Assembly (NCBI RefSeq): GCF_004349065.1
Contig: NZ_SMKZ01000005.1
Coordinates: 1-64,000, forward strand
DNA: 64,000 nt
From: Jiangella asiatica
GTDB lineage: Bacteria > Actinomycetota > Actinomycetes > Jiangellales > Jiangellaceae
Direction of reading: 5' to 3'
Both the position numbers and the translations under genes were made by a program. Shown here in pieces: positions 8,435-17,240 of the stretch (its first letter is position 1; each line of letters starts with the position of its first letter). The notes below the pieces were generated by a model. The model did not search any database and was not told where the DNA came from. It was given only the letters and a program-made list of their open reading frames with translations.

Positions 8435-8667
8435 GCCGAGTCTGGGCGCGCGACGAGCTCCACCGTGCCGTCCCCGCCACACCACCGGCAGATGACCCGC
8501 TCGACCGACTCGGCCAGCACGTCGGTCTCCTCGACCTTCGGCGCGCCGGCGAGGTCGACGTGGACGTACTCGCGCACCCGGCTGGAGCGAACCACGTCGA
8601 ACCGCGTCAGGTTGCCGCACTGCGCGCAGCGCCACCGAGTCGTCTCGGACGGCTGGGGGACGGGCAT
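8431..8667 (-). CDS. Small zinc-ribbon-like protein
   Basis: The protein has 78 residues with two separated knuckles, CAQC (about residue 14) and CRWC (about residue 60), the spacing of a zinc ribbon. The ATG at 8667 is preceded by GAGGAGG, a strong ribosome binding site. A TACGCT hexamer (8714-8709 on the minus strand) may be its -10 box. The stop overlaps the start of the NYN-nuclease gene by 4 bp, so the two products are made together and may act together, for instance with RNA as a shared substrate. No function is known to me. Confidence 0.8.
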   Translation of the reverse strand: MPVPQPSETTRWRCAQCGNLTRFDVVRSSRVREYVHVDLAGAPKVEETDVLAESVERVICRWCGGDGTVELVARPDSA

Positions 8668-8851
8668 GTGCTCCTCCTCTGCCTCGCGCATGGGTCGTGA
8701 CGTGCCCAGCGTAGGCGCTCGGCGATCGGTTGCCGGCGACGCCGCGAGTTCTCGCTGATCAGTGCCAGCGTCGGCGGGTCGTGCCCGGAGGTTGTCGGTG
8801 GGCGTGCCTACTGTGCGGATCAGGGGTGCGGACCGAGCGGAGGAGGTGGGC

Positions 8852-10594
8852 ATGACGGCCGTGGCGATCCAGGGCACGCTGGACGAGATCGGCATGCCCC
8901 TGGTGTCCACGACGTTCGTCGTCGTCGACCTCGAGACCACCGGCGGCGCGCCCAGCGGGTCGGAGATCACCGAGATCGGCGCGGTCAAGGTCCGCGGTGG
9001 CGAGGTGGTCGGCGAGTTCTCCACGCTGGTCCGGCCCGGCTCCTCCATTCCGCCGTTCATCGCGGTGCTCACCGGCATCACCGACCTCATGGTCGCCGGC
9101 GCGCCGCGCATCACCTCGGCGCTGCCGTCGTTCCTGGAGTTCGCGCACGGCAGCGTGCTGGTGGCACACAACGCACCGTTCGACGTCGGCTTCCTCAAGG
9201 CCGCGTGCGAGCTCACCGGCGCCCGCTGGCCGCCGTTCCACGTGCTCGACACCGCGCGGCTGGCCCGCCGGGTGCTCTCGCGCGACGAGGCCCGCGACTG
9301 CAAGCTGTCCACGCTGGCCCGGCTGTTCCGGTCCGGCACCACGCCCAACCACCGGGCGCTGGCCGACGCGCGCGCCACCGTCGACGTCCTGCATGGCCTG
9401 CTCGAACGGCTCGGCAACGTCGGCGTCCACACCGTCGAAGAGCTGGCGTTGTGGCAGAGCAAGGTCACCGTGGCTCAGCGGCAGAAACGGCACCTGTCCG
9501 AGCAGCTGCCGCATGCCCCGGGCGTCTACCTGTTCACCGCGCCCGACGGCGAGGTCCTCTACGTCGGCAAGAGCAAGGATCTGCGCACCCGCGTCCGCAC
9601 GTACTTCACCGCGTCCGAGACCCGCCCGCGGATGACCGAGATGGTCTCCATCGCCACCGGCGTCACCGGCATCGAGTGCGCCACGCCGCTGGAGGCGGAG
9701 GTGCGCGAGCTCCGGCTGATCGCCGAGCGCAAGCCCCGCTACAACCGCCGCTCGCGCTTCCCCGAGCGCGGCAGCTGGCTCAAGCTGACCGTCGAGGCGT
9801 TCCCGCGGCTGTCACTGGTCCGGCAGGTGCGCGACGACGACGCCACCTACCTCGGGCCGTTCGGGTCACGGCGGCTGGCCGAGGCGGCCATGACCGCCGT
9901 GCACGAGGCCGTGCCGATCCGCCAGTGCACTCAGCGCCTGTCGATGAAGCCCGCGTCGTCTGCCTGCATCCTGGCCGACATGGGACGCTGCGGCGCGCCC
10001 TGCACCGGTGCGGAGTCGCCGGCCGACTACGCGGTGCACGTCGACGCCGTCCGGCAGGCCTTCACCGGCGACCCCGGTCCGCTGGTCCGCCGCCTCCTGG
10101 AGCGCATCTCGCTGCTGGCCGAGCAGCAGCGGTACGAGGAGGCAGCGGTCCGGCGCGACCGGCTGTCCACGCTGGTCCGCTCCGCCGCCCGGGGCCAGCG
10201 GATGGCCGCGCTGGCCGCTGTCCCGCAGCTCGTCGCGGCCCGGCGGCGCGAGCTCGGCGGCTGGGAGCTGCACGTGATCCGGTACGGCCGGCTCGCCGCC
10301 GCCGAGGTCTCACCGCCCGGCGCCGACCCCCGTCCGTATGTCGACGCCCTCGTCGCCACGGCCGAGACGGTGCGCCCGGCGCCCGAGCCCTTGCCGGCCG
10401 CCACCGCCGAGGAGGCCGAGTGCGTGCTGCGCTGGCTCGAGACTCCCGGCACGCGTCTGGTCCGCGTCGACGGCGTCTGGGCGCTGCCGTGGCCCAGCGC
10501 GGCCGGCTACGCCGCCGTCGTCGAGGCCCGCGACGAGGACCACTACGCCGCCCAGCCATTCGCCGACCGCCGTCCCCTTCGCCCCCTCCGCTGA
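8852..10594 (+). CDS. DEDDh 3'-5' exonuclease fused to a UvrC-type GIY-YIG module
   Basis: The protein has 580 residues. The N-terminal third is a DnaQ-like exonuclease: VVVDLETTGG (Exo I), HNAPFDVGFL (Exo II) and NHRALADARAT (Exo III, DEDDh). Next comes a GIY-YIG nuclease domain (PGVYLFTAPDGEVLYVGKS) and then UvrC-like regions, including CILADMGRCGAPCTG and a UVR-like helix (EEAAVRRDRL). The C-terminal helix-hairpin-helix and RNase H-like parts of true UvrC are missing. Such fusions are common in actinobacteria and are thought to incise or trim damaged DNA, similar to Cho. The start was set at the ATG at 8852, which has AGGAGGT 5 bp before it. The gene is divergent from the zinc-ribbon/NYN pair. 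A possible -10 (TACTGT) lies at 8810. Confidence 0.92.
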   Translation: MTAVAIQGTLDEIGMPLVSTTFVVVDLETTGGAPSGSEITEIGAVKVRGGEVVGEFSTLVRPGSSIPPFIAVLTGITDLMVAGAPRITSALPSFLEFAHGSVLVAHNAPFDVGFLKAACELTGARWPPFHVLDTARLARRVLSRDEARDCKLSTLARLFRSGTTPNHRALADARATVDVLHGLLERLGNVGVHTVEELALWQSKVTVAQRQKRHLSEQLPHAPGVYLFTAPDGEVLYVGKSKDLRTRVRTYFTASETRPRMTEMVSIATGVTGIECATPLEAEVRELRLIAERKPRYNRRSRFPERGSWLKLTVEAFPRLSLVRQVRDDDATYLGPFGSRRLAEAAMTAVHEAVPIRQCTQRLSMKPASSACILADMGRCGAPCTGAESPADYAVHVDAVRQAFTGDPGPLVRRLLERISLLAEQQRYEEAAVRRDRLSTLVRSAARGQRMAALAAVPQLVAARRRELGGWELHVIRYGRLAAAEVSPPGADPRPYVDALVATAETVRPAPEPLPAATAEEAECVLRWLETPGTRLVRVDGVWALPWPSAAGYAAVVEARDEDHYAAQPFADRRPLRPLR

Positions 10595-10652
10595 CCTCAG
10601 CCGCACTCCCTTGCGCACGCCCAGCCTTTGCGCGCTCCTGTCCGCCCCGCTC

Positions 10653-10731
10653 CAAATGATCACGTTCAGCACGTGATCTCGTGTCGCACCATGCTCGTAG
10701 GCCTGGTGACGCGCGAGGAATCCTCGTGATG
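10653..10731 (+). repeat. Dispersed intergenic repeat, copy 2 (left flank of Lrp/AsnC-domain gene)
   Basis: Same family as copy 1: CAAATGATCACGTTCAGCA, CACGTGATCTCGTG, CACCATGCTCGTAGGCCTGG. Bases 10653-10713 match the inverted copy at 11134-11194 with only two differences in 61 positions, so the gene between them is framed by a 61-bp inverted repeat. Confidence 0.88.
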
Positions 10732-10813
10732 CAGCCCCGGAGCCGACGCGCGGACGCCCCGGGACCCCCGGTAGTCTCGGCGCCGAAGCGGTTCCACCCC
10801 GAGGAGACATCAC

Positions 10814-11095
10814 ATGATCACTGCGATCGTGTTCATCCAGGCCGACGTCGCGCGCATCCCCGAGGTCGCCGAGGAGATCGCGGCGCTCGACGGCGTGAGC
10901 GAGGTCTACTCGGTCACCGGCGAGATCGATCTCGTCGCCCTGGTGCGGGTCCGCACCCACGAAGCGATCGCGGAGGTCGTCGCCGATCGGCTCAACAAGG
11001 TCGACGGCGTCCTCAACACCGAGACGCACATCGCGTTCCGCACGTTCTCCAAGCACGACCTCGAGGCAGCGTTCGCGCTCGGCGCCGAGGACTGA
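10814..11095 (+). CDS. Stand-alone Lrp/AsnC ligand-binding (RAM) domain protein
   Basis: The protein has 93 residues that form one alpha/beta RAM domain (VEEIAALDGVSEVYSVTGEID pattern, residues 14-43; IAFRTFSKHD, 73-82). The DNA-binding helix-turn-helix of full Lrp/AsnC regulators is absent. Such single-domain proteins bind amino acids and assemble into rings. They may modulate full-length Lrp proteins or sense metabolites. The start has GAGGAGA 6 bp before the ATG. A 61-bp inverted repeat from the dispersed repeat family surrounds the gene, separating it from the exonuclease gene and from trpD. Confidence 0.9.
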   Translation: MITAIVFIQADVARIPEVAEEIAALDGVSEVYSVTGEIDLVALVRVRTHEAIAEVVADRLNKVDGVLNTETHIAFRTFSKHDLEAAFALGAED

Positions 11096-11114
11096 CGGCG
11101 TCGGGCAGGGCTGG

Positions 11115-11194
11115 CCATCACCAGGACTATCCACGCATCACCAGGCCTACGAGCATGGTGCGACACGAGATCTCGTGCTGAACGTGATCATTTG
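11115..11194 (-). repeat. Dispersed intergenic repeat, copy 3 (inverted, right flank)
   Basis: Read on the minus strand it begins CAAATGATCACGTTCAGCA at 11194 and continues with the perfect 14-bp palindrome CACGAGATCTCGTG and CACCATGCTCGTAGGCCTGG. It faces copy 2. It lies between the RAM-domain gene and the 3' end of trpD, which are convergent, so its hairpins could also stop transcription from both sides. Confidence 0.88.
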
Positions 11195-11232
11195 GGCCCG
11201 TGGGGCGCGGCCGGTGGGCGGGAGTGGGGCGG

Positions 11233-12270
11233 TCAGGCGGAGGCGGCGGTGACCCAGCGGGACAGCAGGTCCGCGGCGGCGCCGGAATCGACCGCGTCGG
11301 CGGCCTGCGCCAGCCCGGCGGACAGCCGGTCGTCCAGCGGCGCGTCCGAGGCGTCGTAGGCGGCCAGTCCGGCGGCGGCGTTGAGCAGGACGGCGTCGCG
11401 CACCGGACCCTTCTCGCCGCCCAGGTACCGATGTACCGCGTCGCAGTTGTAGGCGACGTCGCCGCCGCGCAGGGCCTCCGGCGACACCGGCGCGATGCCC
11501 AGCGTCGACGGGTCGAACCGCTCCTCGACGACCTCGCCGCCGCGCACGACCCAGACGCGCGACGTCGTCGTGGTGGTCAGCTCGTCGAGGCCGTCGTCGC
11601 CTCGGAACACCAGGGCGGACACTCCTCGCCCGGCCAGCACCCCGGCGATCAGGCCGGCGACGCGGGCGTCGGCGACCCCCACTGCCTGCGCGGTGGGCCG
11701 CGCCGGGTTGGCCATCGGGCCGAGCATGTTGAACGTCGTTTGGATGCCCAGCTCGCTGCGCGCGGTGGACGCGTAGCGAAGCGACGGGTGGAAGGCGGGC
11801 GCGAAGCAGAACGTGATGCCGACCTCGTTGACGATCTCGACGACTCGCTGTGCCGGGAGATCGAGCCGGATGCCCAGCCCCTCCAGAACATCGGCGGAAC
11901 CGCACACCGACGACGCCGCCCGGTTGCCGTGCTTCACCACGCGCGCACCGGCGCCGGCGGCCGTGATGGCGGCCATCGTGGAGATGTTGACGGTGTGCGC
12001 GCGGTCGCCGCCGGTGCCGACGATGTCGAGCGACGGGCCGTCGTCGGGGAACGGGGTGGCGTGGTCGTACATCGCCGCGACCAGACCCTCGAGCTCGGTG
12101 ACGGTCTCGCCCTTGGCTCGCAGCGCGACCGCGAACCCGGCGATCTGCACCGGGGTTGCCTCGCCGCTCATGATCTCGCCCATCGCCCAGGCGGCCGCCT
12201 CCGTGGGCAGGTCCTCGCCGCCGACCAGCGAGGTCAGCACGGCCGGCCAGGTCTGGCTGACCTCACTCAT
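11233..12270 (-). CDS. trpD: Anthranilate phosphoribosyltransferase
   Basis: The protein has 345 residues, the usual length. It transfers phosphoribosyl from PRPP to anthranilate in tryptophan synthesis. The PRPP loop is seen as [17 protein letters not shown], and [15 protein letters not shown] marks the anthranilate side. The ATG at 12270 overlaps the stop of the upstream receiver-like gene (ATGA), so translation is coupled. No other trp gene is in the window, so this is a lone trpD, as seen in many actinobacteria where it sits next to ctaE. Confidence 0.95.
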   Translation of the reverse strand: MSEVSQTWPAVLTSLVGGEDLPTEAAAWAMGEIMSGEATPVQIAGFAVALRAKGETVTELEGLVAAMYDHATPFPDDGPSLDIVGTGGDRAHTVNISTMAAITAAGAGARVVKHGNRAASSVCGSADVLEGLGIRLDLPAQRVVEIVNEVGITFCFAPAFHPSLRYASTARSELGIQTTFNMLGPMANPARPTAQAVGVADARVAGLIAGVLAGRGVSALVFRGDDGLDELTTTTTSRVWVVRGGEVVEERFDPSTLGIAPVSPEALRGGDVAYNCDAVHRYLGGEKGPVRDAVLLNAAAGLAAYDASDAPLDDRLSAGLAQAADAVDSGAAADLLSRWVTAASA

Positions 12271-12686
12271 GACGCCGCCGGCACGCCGGCGGCCCGCCCG
12301 CGCATCAGCTCGGCCACCGCGGACGCCACCTCGATGGGGTCCAGCGGATGGGACACGACGGCCTCCGCCCGCGACCAGGTGGCCAGCCACGCGTCCTGCG
12401 GGCGGCCGATCAGCACGAGTACGGGCGGAGACTGGAAGATCTCCTCCTTGATGGTGCGTGCGATGCCCATGCCGCCGGCCGGCACGGCTTCGCCGTCCAG
12501 GATCGCGATGTCGATGCCGCCGGCGTCGAGGGTTCTGATGACGGCGGCATGCGTGGCGACCTCGACGAACTCGACCTTCGGGAGGTCTGCGGCGGGCCGG
12601 CGGCCGATGGCGAGGCGCACCTTGTCGCGGGTGGTGCGGTCGTCGCTGTAGACGAGGATCGTCATCGTCGGCTCGGTGCTGCTCAT
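12267..12686 (-). CDS. Receiver-domain-only protein, atypical
   Basis: The protein has 139 residues with a CheY-like fold: [15 protein letters not shown] (acidic pair D15-D16), a candidate phosphoacceptor D64 in [13 protein letters not shown], a VLVLIGRP strand, and VVSHPLDP where the invariant Lys of receivers would be expected. Lys seems to be replaced by His, and there is no output domain. It may be a phosphate-independent regulator or a scaffold. The start could be the ATG at 12686 or 12665; neither has a well-placed ribosome binding site. Its stop overlaps the trpD start, so it is the first gene of a two-gene unit. Confidence 0.75.
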   Translation of the reverse strand: MSSTEPTMTILVYSDDRTTRDKVRLAIGRRPAADLPKVEFVEVATHAAVIRTLDAGGIDIAILDGEAVPAGGMGIARTIKEEIFQSPPVLVLIGRPQDAWLATWSRAEAVVSHPLDPIEVASAVAELMRGRAAGVPAAS

Positions 12687-12822
12687 CCTTGCGGTCCTCG
12701 CTGGCGTGGGTCGGCTGGTGGATGGTCGACTCGATGGTACCGGTGAGCCGCCACCGTCGCCGTCGTGCACCCACCGGCCTGTTGCCCGCCGGGCCGCGCG
12801 ATCTCCACAAGCTCCGTATTTC

Positions 12823-12841
12823 ATAGGTAAGGCTTGCTTTA
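12823..12841. promoter_or_regulatory. IdeR/DtxR-like iron box candidate upstream of ctaE
   Basis: ATAGGTAAGGCTTGCTTTA matches the IdeR consensus TTAGGTTAGGCTAACCTAA at 13 of 19 positions, including the central AGGCT core. It sits in an AT-richer island about 100 bp before the ctaE start, within the 251-bp gap between ctaE and the divergent trpD unit. Iron control of a haem- and copper-dependent oxidase is plausible; the match is imperfect. Confidence 0.45.
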
Positions 12842-12937
12842 ATTGGCGACCCTGGCGCACCATATCGGTGACACGCCCGACGCCCGCTACCCCGGGGTCC
12901 TGTCGTACCCGTCGGAGCGGACCGACATAATGACAAC

Positions 12938-13576
12938 GTGGCTTCCGCAACTGCCGTCGACGCTGCCCACACGCGGCAACCCGAGCGACCCAATCTCGTC
13001 GCCGTCGGGGTGATCGTGTGGCTGTCCAGCGAGCTGATGTTCTTCGCGGCCCTGTTCGCGATGTACTTCACGCTCCGCTCCAACGCCCCGGACCTCTGGG
13101 ACGAACAGTCCAGCCTGCTGAACGTGCCGTTCTCGCTGCTCAACACGACCGTTCTGGTGCTGTCGTCCGTCACGTGCCAGCTCGGCGTGCTGCGGGCCGA
13201 GCGCGGCCAGGTCGGCCGGCTGGGCAACCTGTTGCAGGTCGGCAAGTGGGGCATGCGCGAGTGGTTCGTGCTGACGTTCCTGATGGGCGCGTTCTTCATC
13301 GGCGGCCAGGTGTTCGAGTACGCCGAGCTGGCGATGCACGAGGGCCTGACGCTGTCCAGTGACCCGTACGGCTCCATCTTCTATCTGGCCACGGGCTTCC
13401 ACGGCCTGCACGTCACGCTCGGCCTCATCGCCTTCCTGTTCCTGCTGGGGCGGACGTTCATGACGCGGCGGTTCACCCACGAGCAGGCCACCAGCACGAT
13501 CGTCGTCTCCTACTACTGGCACTTCGTCGACGTCGTCTGGATCGCCCTGTTCCTCACCATCTACGTGGTCAAGTGA
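12938..13576 (+). CDS. ctaE: Cytochrome c oxidase subunit III
   Basis: The protein has 212 residues with five membrane segments, matching the short actinobacterial CtaE. Seen motifs include the subunit III core [17 protein letters not shown], the segment [17 protein letters not shown] and the C-terminal [15 protein letters not shown]. It is part of the aa3 oxidase that forms a supercomplex with the bcc complex in actinobacteria. The start is the GTG at 12938. The next gene, qcrC, begins 11 bp after the stop, and the four genes ctaE-qcrC-qcrA-qcrB read as one operon ending at the terminator near 17240. Confidence 0.95.
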   Translation: MASATAVDAAHTRQPERPNLVAVGVIVWLSSELMFFAALFAMYFTLRSNAPDLWDEQSSLLNVPFSLLNTTVLVLSSVTCQLGVLRAERGQVGRLGNLLQVGKWGMREWFVLTFLMGAFFIGGQVFEYAELAMHEGLTLSSDPYGSIFYLATGFHGLHVTLGLIAFLFLLGRTFMTRRFTHEQATSTIVVSYYWHFVDVVWIALFLTIYVVK

Positions 13577-13587
13577 CGAGGAGAGAC

Positions 13588-14439
13588 GTGCCCAGATCGT
13601 TGCCCGGCCGGCCCCGCGGCTCGTGGATCGGGCGGTTGCTGTCCACCCGGCGGCGGCACCCGCTGGCCGCCATCGCCGTGCTGGTCGCCCTCATGTTCAC
13701 CTGTGGGGGCGCGTACGCCGCGCTGGCGCCGTCGACGTCACAGAACGTGCAGGCCGCGTCGAGCACGCAGATCGACGAGGGCCGGCAGCTGTTCGCCGTC
13801 GGCTGCGCCTCCTGCCACGGCCTGAACGGTGAGGGCCAGATCAACGACGACGGCGAAGTGCTCGGCCCGTCACTCATCGGGGTCGGAGCGGCCTCGGTCG
13901 ACTTCCAGGTCGGCACCGGGCGCATGCCCCTGGCCGCGCCGTCGGCGCAGGCCGAGCGGAAGCCCCCGGCCTACGACCAGGACCAGATCGACGCGCTGGC
14001 CGCCTTCGTCGCCTCCCTCGCGCCCGGACCGGACATCCCGGACGCGGAGTACCTCGACACGTCCGCCGGTGACGTCGCCCGAGGCGGCGAGCTTTTCCGC
14101 ACCAACTGCTCGCAGTGCCACAACACCACCGGTCAGGGCGGCGCCCTGACCAATGGCCAGTTCGCCCCGGCGCTGACCGGGGTCGAGCCGAGGCACATCT
14201 ACGAAGCGATGCTCACCGGCCCGCAGGCCATGCCGGTGTTCACCGACGAGACCATCACGCCGGAGGAGAAGCGCGACATCATCGCGTTCCTCGAGTCCGT
14301 GCAGGACGAGCCCGACCCCGGTGGCCTGGGCATCGGCCGCGCGGGCCCGGTGGCCGAGGGCTTGTGGGCCTGGCTGGTGGGTATCGGCCTGCTGATCGGT
14401 ATGGCCACCTGGATCGTGACGAGGTCGTCGAAGGCATGA
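13588..14439 (+). CDS. qcrC: Cytochrome bc1 complex dihaem cytochrome c subunit
   Basis: The protein has 283 residues: an N-terminal membrane segment (HPLAAIAVLVALMFTCGGAYA), two c-type haem sites (CASCHGLNGEG and CSQCHNTTGQG) and a C-terminal membrane anchor (LWAWLVGIGLLIGMATWIV). The two haems replace the separate soluble cytochrome c in the actinobacterial bcc-aa3 supercomplex. The GTG at 13588 was preferred for the GAGGAG ribosome binding site just before it. The GTG at 13573, which overlaps the ctaE stop, is possible. The stop overlaps the qcrA ATG. Confidence 0.95.
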   Translation: MPRSLPGRPRGSWIGRLLSTRRRHPLAAIAVLVALMFTCGGAYAALAPSTSQNVQAASSTQIDEGRQLFAVGCASCHGLNGEGQINDDGEVLGPSLIGVGAASVDFQVGTGRMPLAAPSAQAERKPPAYDQDQIDALAAFVASLAPGPDIPDAEYLDTSAGDVARGGELFRTNCSQCHNTTGQGGALTNGQFAPALTGVEPRHIYEAMLTGPQAMPVFTDETITPEEKRDIIAFLESVQDEPDPGGLGIGRAGPVAEGLWAWLVGIGLLIGMATWIVTRSSKA

Positions 14440-15530
14440 GCGCGAACAACGAGCACAACAGCGGCCACGGTGAGTCCGAGGAGATCGCCCGGCGCGAGCC
14501 GGACGAGGTGGCCGCCGTCGGCGACCCCATCGCCGACCCGGGACTCCATCACAACGACGAGCGCCTCACCGACGTCGACCCGAAGGCGGGCCGGCGCGCG
14601 GAGCGGCAGGTCGCCGGCATGTTCACGCTGGCGTCGCTGCTGATGGTGGGGTTCATCGTCGCGTATGTGGCGATCGGCATCCACCCCGACGACCCCGAGA
14701 ACGGCGTCGACATCGGCAACGTCCAGGTGTCGAACCTGGCGCTCGGCCTGACGCTCGGCCTCGCGTTGCTCCTCGTCGGCGCCGGTGCCGTGCAGTGGGC
14801 CCGGAGCCTCATGACGTCGCCGGAGGTCGTCCACGAGCGCCACGAGCTGCGCAGTGACGACGAGACCCGGCAGGCCACGCTGGACGACTGGAACACCGGG
14901 GTCGAGGAGACCGGCTTCGGCCGCCGCAAGATGATCCGCAACTCGCTGCTCGGCGCGCTGGCGCTGCTGCCGCTGCCGGCGGTCCTCCTGTTGCGCGACA
15001 TGGGGCCGAACACCGGCGGCACCCCGGCCGAGCGCAAGGAGCACACCATCTGGGCCGAAGGCGTGCGCATCCTCACCGATGTGACCTTCATGCCCATTCG
15101 CGCCGCCGACCTGGAGGTCGGCTCGCTGGTCAACGCTATGCCGGCGACGTTCGAGGAGCTGCCCGAGCACGGCCCGGAGCGCATCAACGAGCGCGCGAAG
15201 TCGCCGGTCATGCTGGTCCGGATGCTGCCCGACGAGATCCACGTCGCCGAGGGCCGTGAGAACTGGCACGTCGACGGCATCCTCGCGTACTCGAAGATCT
15301 GTACCCACGTCGGTTGCCCGATCAGCCTGTACGAGCAGACGACGCACCACATGCTCTGCCCATGCCACCAGTCGACATTCGACCTGGCCGACAACGGCAA
15401 GGTCATCTTCGGCCCGGCGACGCGATCCCTGCCCCAACTACCGATTGCCGTCGACGACGAGGGATACTTGATCGCACAGAGCGACTTCACCGAGCCCGTC
15501 GGGCCGAGCTACTGGGAGCGGACGCGATGA
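14436..15530 (+). CDS. qcrA: Rieske iron-sulfur subunit of cytochrome bc1 complex
   Basis: The protein has 364 residues. It has a long hydrophilic N-terminus, membrane segments at ~64-86, ~102-122 and ~164-186 (three, as in actinobacterial QcrA), and a C-terminal Rieske domain whose 2Fe-2S ligands are in CTHVGCPI and CPCHQSTF. The ATG at 14436 overlaps the qcrC stop, and its stop overlaps the qcrB start, so the three qcr genes are translationally coupled. It carries electrons from menaquinol to the dihaem subunit. Confidence 0.96.
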   Translation: MSANNEHNSGHGESEEIARREPDEVAAVGDPIADPGLHHNDERLTDVDPKAGRRAERQVAGMFTLASLLMVGFIVAYVAIGIHPDDPENGVDIGNVQVSNLALGLTLGLALLLVGAGAVQWARSLMTSPEVVHERHELRSDDETRQATLDDWNTGVEETGFGRRKMIRNSLLGALALLPLPAVLLLRDMGPNTGGTPAERKEHTIWAEGVRILTDVTFMPIRAADLEVGSLVNAMPATFEELPEHGPERINERAKSPVMLVRMLPDEIHVAEGRENWHVDGILAYSKICTHVGCPISLYEQTTHHMLCPCHQSTFDLADNGKVIFGPATRSLPQLPIAVDDEGYLIAQSDFTEPVGPSYWERTR

Positions 15531-17176
15531 GTACCATCGTCAACGGTGCCGGCAAGGTAGTCGATTTCGTCGACCAACGGATCACAGCCTCCAACTGGCT
15601 GAAGCGGAACATCCGCAAGGTCTTCCCGGACCACTGGTCGTTCCTGCTCGGTGAGATCGCGCTGTTCAGCTTCATCCTCATCCTGCTGTCCGGCGTGTTC
15701 CTGACGTTCTGGTTCAAGCCGTCGATGGCGCACATCGCCTACGAGGGCGCCTACGTCCCCATGCGGGGCGTCGGCATGTCCGAGGCTTACGCGTCGACGC
15801 TGGAGCTCTCCTTCGAGGTCCGCGGCGGCCTGCTGATGCGCCAGGTGCACCACTGGGGCGCGCTGGTCTTCCTGGCCGCGATGTCCGCACACATGCTGCG
15901 CATCTTCTTCACCGGCGCGTTCCGCAAGCCGCGTGAGATCAACTGGCTGATCGGCGTGACCCTGCTGGTGCTCGGCGTCGCTGCCGGCTTCACGGGCTAC
16001 TCGCTCCCCGACGACCTGCTGTCCGGCACCGGCCTGCGCATCATCGAGGGTGGCATGCTGGCGATCCCGATCGTCGGCACGTACCTTTCGTCGTTCCTGT
16101 TCGGCGGCGAGTATCCGGGCGACGACATCGTCGCGCGGCTCTATCCATTGCACATCCTGCTGATCCCGGGGCTCATCATCGCGCTGGTCACCGCGCACCT
16201 GATGATCCTCTGGTACCAGAAGCACACCCACTGGGGCGGCCCGGGCAAGACGAACCACAACGTCGCCGGCGCTCCGTTCTTCCCGATCTACGTTGCCAAG
16301 GCCGGTGGCTTCCAGTTCATCGTCATGGGCGTCATCGTCCTGCTCGCGGCCACCATCCAGATCAACCCGGTCTGGCTGTGGGGTCCATACGATCCATCAG
16401 TGGTCAGCGCGGGCACCCAACCGGACTGGTACGTCGGCTTCCTCGACGGCGCCCTACGTGTGATGCCGCCATGGGAGTTCTATATCTTCGACCGCCCGAT
16501 CACGATGAGCGTGCTCATCCCGGCGGTCATCCTGCCCGGGCTGATTCTGACGCCACTGGCGCTCTACCCCTGGCTGGAGCAGAAGGCCACCGGCGACACC
16601 CGCGAGCACCACGTCCTGGACCGGCCCCGCAACGTGCCGGTGCGTACGGGCATCGGTGTGGCCTTCATCGTCTTCTACATCCTGCTGTGGATCGCGGGCG
16701 GCAACGACTTCTTCGCCACGATCCTGGAGATCCCGGTCAACTGGATCACCTGGTCGATCCGGATCGGCATCTTCGCGCTGCCGCCGCTGGCGTTCTGGCT
16801 CACCAAGCGCATCTGCCTCGGCCTGGAGCGCCGCGACCGCGACAAGGTCATGCACGGCCGCGAGACCGGCATCGTCATGGTCAGCCCGGACGGCGAGTTC
16901 TCCGAGCTGCACGCGCCGCTCTCGCAGGCCGATGCCTACCAGCTCACCTGGCACGAGCGGCAGCTGCCCTCCGACCCGGGCCCGGCGACGGACGCCAACG
17001 GCATCCCGAACCCGAACTACCGCGCCAAGCGAGTCCAGGCCAAGCTGTCGCGCTTCTACTTCGGCGACGTCGTCCAGAAGCCGACGCGCGAAGAGGTCGA
17101 GGCCGCGCACCACAACGGCCACCACGATGCGGTCGAGGCCGGCCACCGCGACGAGATCACCAGCGGTCAGCAGTAG
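15527..17176 (+). CDS. qcrB: Cytochrome b subunit of the bc1 complex
   Basis: The protein has 549 residues with about nine membrane segments and the haem-ligand histidines in helices II and IV (HHWGALVFLAAMSAHMLR, PLHILLIPGLIIALVTAHLMIL). It oxidises menaquinol and pumps charge together with qcrA and qcrC. A hydrophilic C-terminal tail of ~120 residues, longer than in mitochondrial cytochrome b, is usual for actinobacteria; it ends in a His-rich stretch. This subunit is the target of Q203-type inhibitors in mycobacteria. It is the last gene of the ctaE-qcrCAB operon, and a rho-independent terminator follows 20 bp after its stop. Confidence 0.96.
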   Translation: MSTIVNGAGKVVDFVDQRITASNWLKRNIRKVFPDHWSFLLGEIALFSFILILLSGVFLTFWFKPSMAHIAYEGAYVPMRGVGMSEAYASTLELSFEVRGGLLMRQVHHWGALVFLAAMSAHMLRIFFTGAFRKPREINWLIGVTLLVLGVAAGFTGYSLPDDLLSGTGLRIIEGGMLAIPIVGTYLSSFLFGGEYPGDDIVARLYPLHILLIPGLIIALVTAHLMILWYQKHTHWGGPGKTNHNVAGAPFFPIYVAKAGGFQFIVMGVIVLLAATIQINPVWLWGPYDPSVVSAGTQPDWYVGFLDGALRVMPPWEFYIFDRPITMSVLIPAVILPGLILTPLALYPWLEQKATGDTREHHVLDRPRNVPVRTGIGVAFIVFYILLWIAGGNDFFATILEIPVNWITWSIRIGIFALPPLAFWLTKRICLGLERRDRDKVMHGRETGIVMVSPDGEFSELHAPLSQADAYQLTWHERQLPSDPGPATDANGIPNPNYRAKRVQAKLSRFYFGDVVQKPTREEVEAAHHNGHHDAVEAGHRDEITSGQQ

Positions 17177-17196
17177 CAGACCGAGTCCGGCAGCAG

Positions 17197-17240
17197 ACCG
17201 GCCCCGCCGTGCCCACACGTGGCGCGGCGGGGCCGGTTTT
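17197..17240 (+). terminator. Rho-independent terminator of the ctaE-qcrCAB operon
   Basis: A perfect 13-bp stem, ACCGGCCCCGCCG (17197-17209) with CGGCGGGGCCGGT (17225-17237), is followed by TTTT. It starts 20 bp after the qcrB stop. This is the clearest classic terminator in the window. Confidence 0.92.

Noticed and set aside
8668-8851. LexA/SOS box before the exonuclease-UvrC fusion
   Set aside because: No GAAC-n4-GTTC-like site was found in the gap.
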